Positions 60,690-64,000 of a stretch of 64,000 bases of DNA are shown piece after piece (within the stretch, counting starts at the first letter, position 1; each line of letters opens with the position of its first letter). Both the position numbers and the translations under genes were made by a program. Source of the DNA: Halorientalis marina (GTDB lineage: Archaea > Halobacteriota > Halobacteria > Halobacteriales > Haloarculaceae). The notes beneath the pieces are model-generated. The model was not told the DNA's origin, searched no databases, and worked only from the letters and a program-made list of their open reading frames with translations. The stretch lies in contig NZ_CP095487.1 in NCBI RefSeq assembly GCF_023028345.1, positions 124,001-188,000 on the forward strand. The letters run 5' to 3'.

Positions 60690-60845
60690 CGCCTAGAGAG
60701 GGTTTCTACTAGGGATCGTGAGGTGTTTCGGCCGAAACCGCTAGAAAGCTAGACTACTAGAAAAGAAACCTCTCTTATTCGTTTTAGTTTCTAGTGCGGA
60801 TACTGTTGAATGGTATCCCACTTATAGCTTTCCCGAGCTAGAAGT
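60690..60845. other. AT-rich, CTAG-rich duplex-unwinding candidate
   Basis: The stretch is far poorer in G+C than its surroundings and lies exactly between the inverted boxes. It holds the palindrome GTTTCGGCCGAAAC, seven CTAG tetranucleotides and TTATTCGTTTTAGTTTCTAG. Position and composition suit the duplex-unwinding element. Confidence 0.8.
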
Positions 60846-60882
60846 CTTGCCGGCTCTCGCACCCCCACCCCCTCCTTCAACC

Positions 60883-60912
60883 CGCTCCACCCGAAACAAA
60901 GGGGTGGGGGGG
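60883..60912 (+). other. Origin recognition box, outward copy (plus strand)
   Basis: CTCCACCCGAAACAAAGGGG followed by TGGGGGGG, the inverted partner of 60606-60634. Confidence 0.85.
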
Positions 60913-61227
60913 TTGGGTGGTTGCCGACCACTCGTGCCGACCGTCTTCCTCGTCGGCTCGTGTGTGGATCGGGTCGGTCCGATACGCTGTTTCCGCCGGT
61001 CCTGGTCCAGTAGTTCCGTCCCTCCTCGCGTTCCGTTCCCCTCTATTTCTCATCCGCCCTCTCGCCGCACCGTTCCTCCCTTCCCGTTCTCTGCCATCCC
61101 CACCTGGGGCCACGTCCCAGATGCCGTCCGCTACCGCCTCGTCGCCGTCCGTCTTGTCCGGAACTCCTCTTTTTTCACCCTCCCCCTCGCTTCGGGGGCC
61201 TCGAACCGTCGTGGGTCGGCCCACGAC

Positions 61228-61273
61228 CCAGCCGAAACACCCCTCCGCCGCCGACTCCAGCCGAAACACCCCT
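61228..61273. repeat. Paired 17-bp repeats with a neighbouring hairpin
   Basis: CCAGCCGAAACACCCCT occurs at 61228-61244 and 61257-61273. Its GCCGAAACA core resembles half an origin box but ends in CCCCT instead of GGGGT. A stem GTCGTGGG/CCCACGAC (61208-61227) with a TCGG loop precedes it. Confidence 0.75.
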
Positions 61274-61532
61274 GTCTCGGACTCACACGATACGGGTGAC
61301 CCCGATCCGTTCTCCCGACGCTTGATCGAAAACGACGGATTGAAGCCCTCTACTGGTTGAATACGATCTCACCTCGAGTACTCCGACCGCTCCCGAGCGT
61401 TCAACAACCGAAATATTTATTATCGAGTCAACCACGGGTTCTTGTGGTTCAACTGGACAGCCCCTACCGGCCCGATTCGGACGAAGTCGGGTGTTTCAAC
61501 CCGTTCCGTACGTGTACCGGGGCGCGCGGGCT

Positions 61533-61558
61533 GCTTTCCACCCGAAACAGAGGGGTAC
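61533..61558 (+). other. Origin recognition box adjoining orc1
   Basis: TTTCCACCCGAAACAGAGGG followed by GTAC, immediately upstream of the orc1 start; binding here could also autoregulate orc1. Confidence 0.75.
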
Positions 61559-61574
61559 GAACGTGACAGACGAT

Positions 61575-63122
61575 ATGGATGAATCCGAGACATCGGACAC
61601 GGGCGAGACCGACGGCGACGCCGGAGAGGACCTCCTCGGAAGCGGGCAGCGAGACCTCACGTCGGACGGCGCGGACGGGCCACCCCTCGACGAGGTGGTG
61701 CTCGACGACATCGAGGGCGCGGACGACCCGGACGAAGCCTCGCGTGGACTGTTCGACGACCTCCTGAGCGGCCAGCCCATCTTCGAGAACAAGGAGGTCC
61801 TCCGCCCCTCCTACACGCCGCACAAGCTCCCCCACCGCGAGGAGCAGATCAACAACATGGCGACGATCCTCGTCACCGCGCTCCGCGGGGACACGCCCTC
61901 GAACATCCTCATCTACGGGAAGACGGGGACGGGCAAGACCGCGAGCGCGAAGTTCGTCAGCGAGGAACTGGAGACCACCTCCCAGAAGTACGAGGTCCCC
62001 TGCGAGGTCGAGTACATCAACTGCGAGGTGACCGACACACAGTACCGCGTACTCGCCCAGCTCGCGAACAAGTTCATCGACAAGAACCGCGACGTCATCG
62101 ACGAGCGCATCGCGGACCTCCGGGACCTCCGCGAGCGCGCCCGCGACGACGCACGCGAACTCGACGACACCGAGTACGACGACGTGGAGGCCCTCGACGA
62201 CGAGATCGCCGATCTCGAAGCCGACCGCGAGGAGTTCGAGGAAGTCCCAATGACGGGGTGGCCGACCGACCGCGTGTACAACAGCTTCTTCGACGCCGTG
62301 GACTACCACGAGCGGGTGGTCGTCATCATGCTCGACGAGATCGACAAGCTCGTCGAGAAAAGCGGCGACGACACCCTCTACAACCTCTCGCGGATGAACT
62401 CCGAACTGGAGAACTCCCGCGTGTCCATCATGGGCATCAGCAACGACCTGAAGTTCACCGACTTCCTCGACCCCCGCGTCAAGTCGAGCCTCGGCGAGGA
62501 GGAGATCGTCTTCCCGCCCTACGACGCGAACCAGCTGCGGGATATCCTCACCCACCGCGCCGGCGAGGCCTTCGAGAACGACGCCCTCTCGGACGACGTG
62601 ATCCCGCTCTGTGCCGCCTTCGCCGCGCAGGAACACGGCGACGCCCGGCGCGCGCTCGACCTCCTCCGGACGGCGGGCGAACTCGCCGAGCGCGGACAGA
62701 CCGAGCGCGTCGAGGAGGACCACGTCCGGCGCGCCCAGGAGAAGATCGAACTCGACCGCGTCGTCGAGGTGGTCCGGACCCTCCCCACCCAGTCGAAGGT
62801 CGTCCTCTTCGCCATCATCCTCCTCGAAAAGAACGGCGTCCACAACATCAACACGGGCGAAGTGTTCAACATCTACAAGCGCCTCTGTGGCGAGATCGAC
62901 GCCGACGTCCTCACTCAGCGCCGGGTGACCGACCTCATCTCCGAACTCGACATGCTCGGCATCGTCAACGCCGTCGTCGTCTCGAAGGGACGGTACGGCC
63001 GCACGAAGGAGATCAGCCTCTCGGTCCCCGTCGAGGAGACCGAGGCGGTCCTGCTCAGCGACTCGCGGCTCGGCGACATCGAGGACGTCCAGCCGTTCGT
63101 GCAGGCCCGCTTCGACAACTAA
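61575..63122 (+). CDS. orc1: Orc1/Cdc6 replication initiator
   Basis: A 515-residue AAA+ initiator. Walker A is LIYGKTGTGKTASAKFV (about residues 111-120), Walker B VIMLDEIDKLVEK (about 250), Sensor 1 VSIMGISNDLKFTDFLDPRV, and the C-terminal winged helix (ELDRVVEVVRTLPTQSKVVL ... RRVTDLISELDMLG) binds origin boxes. A haloarchaeal acidic insertion follows NKFIDKNRDVIDERIADLRD. It lies directly downstream of the origin. Start: ATG at 61575; a GTG four codons upstream (VTDDMDESE) is equally possible. Confidence 0.96.
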   Translation: MDESETSDTGETDGDAGEDLLGSGQRDLTSDGADGPPLDEVVLDDIEGADDPDEASRGLFDDLLSGQPIFENKEVLRPSYTPHKLPHREEQINNMATILVTALRGDTPSNILIYGKTGTGKTASAKFVSEELETTSQKYEVPCEVEYINCEVTDTQYRVLAQLANKFIDKNRDVIDERIADLRDLRERARDDARELDDTEYDDVEALDDEIADLEADREEFEEVPMTGWPTDRVYNSFFDAVDYHERVVVIMLDEIDKLVEKSGDDTLYNLSRMNSELENSRVSIMGISNDLKFTDFLDPRVKSSLGEEEIVFPPYDANQLRDILTHRAGEAFENDALSDDVIPLCAAFAAQEHGDARRALDLLRTAGELAERGQTERVEEDHVRRAQEKIELDRVVEVVRTLPTQSKVVLFAIILLEKNGVHNINTGEVFNIYKRLCGEIDADVLTQRRVTDLISELDMLGIVNAVVVSKGRYGRTKEISLSVPVEETEAVLLSDSRLGDIEDVQPFVQARFDN

Positions 63123-63128
63123 GTCCGG

Positions 63129-63815
63129 TCAGTTCGCCGCGACCTGTGCCGACGCGGTCCCGGTCGCCGGCGCCGTCGCCCCGGCCCTGAGCCGGAGGAA
63201 GCCGATGCTCGGGAGATTGAACTCCGCGGTGCCGATCACCCACGAGGGTTTGACGGGCGCGGAGGTGGGTCGCCCGCCGACCTGGTCGTACCGGCCGTTG
63301 GCGTCACCGAGTGTGATGAAGCCGTCGTGTGGTGCCGGACAGTTCGACATCTGTGCACAGCTCGTGGCCTCGGAGAGAAATCGTCCCTGTGCCTTGTCGG
63401 ACCAGTCCTCGCTCTGGTTGACCCAGAACGCTGCCCGGTGTATCACCGGGACGGCGTTCTCGTCACCGTCGGGTTCGTACACGATGACATCGCCCGGGAG
63501 GTTGAACTTCTCGTAGCCGGTCCCGACGGTCCCGCGGGCGGTCGCGACGCCGGTGCTCTGGATCTGGTGCTGGCTCGCGAACCGGTGTTCCTCCATCACG
63601 AACACCAGGTCACCGGTCATGATGTTGGGTTCCATGCTGCCACTCTGAATCGCGACGAGTGGCGGCCAGACACCGCTGACGGCGAAAAGGAGGATGCCGA
63701 TCCCCAGTACTGCGAGGATGCTACTGAGGAAGTCGTCCAGAAACGAGTTCCCCCGCTCGTCCGGCCGACGCCTCCGCCGGTCGCTCCCCTGGGGCCCACC
63801 GCGACGCCGTTTCAT
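63129..63815 (-). CDS. Signal peptidase I (Sec11/S26B type)
   Basis: A 228-residue membrane protease that removes Sec signal peptides. After an Arg-rich N-terminus comes one membrane helix (LAVLGIGILLFAVSGVWPPL), then the catalytic Ser in VAIQSGSMEPNIMTGDLVFV, the His in VPVIHRAAFWVN-type box D and the Asp in HDGFITLGDANGRYDQ. The Ser-His-Asp set fits archaeal Sec11-like enzymes. It converges on orc1 with six bases between stops. ATG at 63815; a GTG one codon upstream is also possible. Confidence 0.92.
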   Translation of the reverse strand: MKRRRGGPQGSDRRRRRPDERGNSFLDDFLSSILAVLGIGILLFAVSGVWPPLVAIQSGSMEPNIMTGDLVFVMEEHRFASQHQIQSTGVATARGTVGTGYEKFNLPGDVIVYEPDGDENAVPVIHRAAFWVNQSEDWSDKAQGRFLSEATSCAQMSNCPAPHDGFITLGDANGRYDQVGGRPTSAPVKPSWVIGTAEFNLPSIGFLRLRAGATAPATGTASAQVAAN

Positions 63816-63876
63816 CACCCGCTCGTTGTGGAGGCCGCGATTTGAACCTTCCGCTGTGCGTGAGCTAATTCCACTG

Positions 63877-63919
63877 GAACGTCCGGTGCCCGTCCCGTAC
63901 AGGAACGTCCGGTGCCCGA
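63877..63919. repeat. Two 17-bp direct repeats, 26-base period
   Basis: GGAACGTCCGGTGCCCG occurs at 63877-63893 and 63903-63919 in the gap after signal peptidase. No gene is visible in this gap. Confidence 0.8.
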
Positions 63920-63984
63920 CACGTCCGCCCCGGCGAAACGGGCCCGCCGGCGTCGGTGGGACACCCTTTTGCTGTCGGACGGCG

Positions 63985-64000
63985 ATGACCGACTGTGCCA
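63985..64000 (+). CDS. Possible start of a further gene, cut off by the window end
   Basis: ATG ACC GAC TGT GCC (M-T-D-C-A) opens at the right edge; CACCCTTTTG lies about 23 bases upstream as a possible promoter. Nothing more can be said. Confidence 0.3.

Larger units (their letters stand above)
60240..61574. other. Chromosomal replication origin region (oriC1-type)
   Basis: A gene-free 1.3-kb stretch between the divergent GTPase and orc1. It contains an inverted pair of origin recognition boxes with G-tails (60606-60634 and 60883-60912), an AT-rich core between them (60690-60845) and a third box just before orc1 (61533-61558). Short tandem and paired repeats lie on both shoulders. Open frames here are low-complexity and overlap these repeats, so I do not call genes. 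Confidence 0.85.

Noticed and set aside
60847..61360. Open frames in the origin region (both strands, 130-150 residues)
   Set aside because: Proline- and arginine-rich low-complexity, overlapping origin boxes and repeats, with no recognisable motif.
1..64000. rRNA, tRNA or prophage genes
   Set aside because: None was recognised by eye on either strand: no conserved rRNA core, tRNA cloverleaf, integrase, portal or capsid gene was seen. A covariance-model search would be decisive.

Overview
This 64 kb window is high-GC haloarchaeal (Halobacteria) chromosomal DNA. The proteins are acidic, starts are largely leaderless with TATA-like boxes about 25-35 bases upstream, twin-arginine signals are common, and the genes include halophilic-type [2Fe-2S] ferredoxin, D-family polymerase DP2, Hef, archaeal Orc1/Cdc6, TiaS and prepilin peptidase. 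A member of the Haloarculaceae is a reasonable guess, but the sequence alone does not fix the genus.

Layout. 1-12 kb: the end of a siroheme/haem gene pair (cobA, hemD), a complete IS6-type insertion sequence, a DHH phosphoesterase, a TVP38-type membrane protein, an enoyl-CoA hydratase enclosed by a 52-bp inverted repeat, a Bat-like regulator that has lost its DNA-binding domain, several small proteins, a sulfatase-fold enzyme with a flippase-like membrane protein, pyrE and a glutaredoxin. 12-22 kb: an archaeal HTH regulator divergent from tiaS, an aspartoacylase-like hydrolase, a PhoU/TrkA-C protein, citrate synthase, a CBS protein, Sua5 and a small redox operon. 22-42 kb: CorC/CNNM-type exporter, PAP2 phosphatase, two PiT phosphate transporters, upp, an orphan TAXI binding protein, a KaiC-like ATPase, three scattered histidine genes (hisB, hisA, hisI), ferredoxins, prepilin peptidase, a phosphohexomutase and ketopantoate reductase. 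42.8-48.5 kb: DP2 carrying two inteins. 49-58 kb: CBS protein, glyS, a CTP-dependent prenol kinase-like protein, Hef, a cluster of origin-box-like repeats and mdh. 58-64 kb: a three-gene origin-associated operon (Zn-ribbon protein, DUF2073-type protein, GTPase), a replication origin of about 1.3 kb, orc1/cdc6 and signal peptidase I.

The right third is a replication/repair neighbourhood. The origin has an inverted pair of origin recognition boxes with G-tails around an AT-rich, CTAG-rich core, next to orc1. A second cluster of four same-strand ORB-like boxes with a distinct consensus lies about 4.6 kb away between hef and a Zn-ribbon gene; this is the most interesting unexplained structure here. 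Other points of note: a dispersed bipartite repeat with T- and A-tracts at gene ends (four copies), in-frame repeat or palindrome insertions inside tiaS and hisA, two deletion-scarred genes (the Bat-like regulator and a lipoprotein/ccdA fusion), and a cysteine-free peroxiredoxin homologue paired with a glutaredoxin-like protein. No rRNA, tRNA or CRISPR array was recognised. All calls come from reading the sequence; no database search was run.
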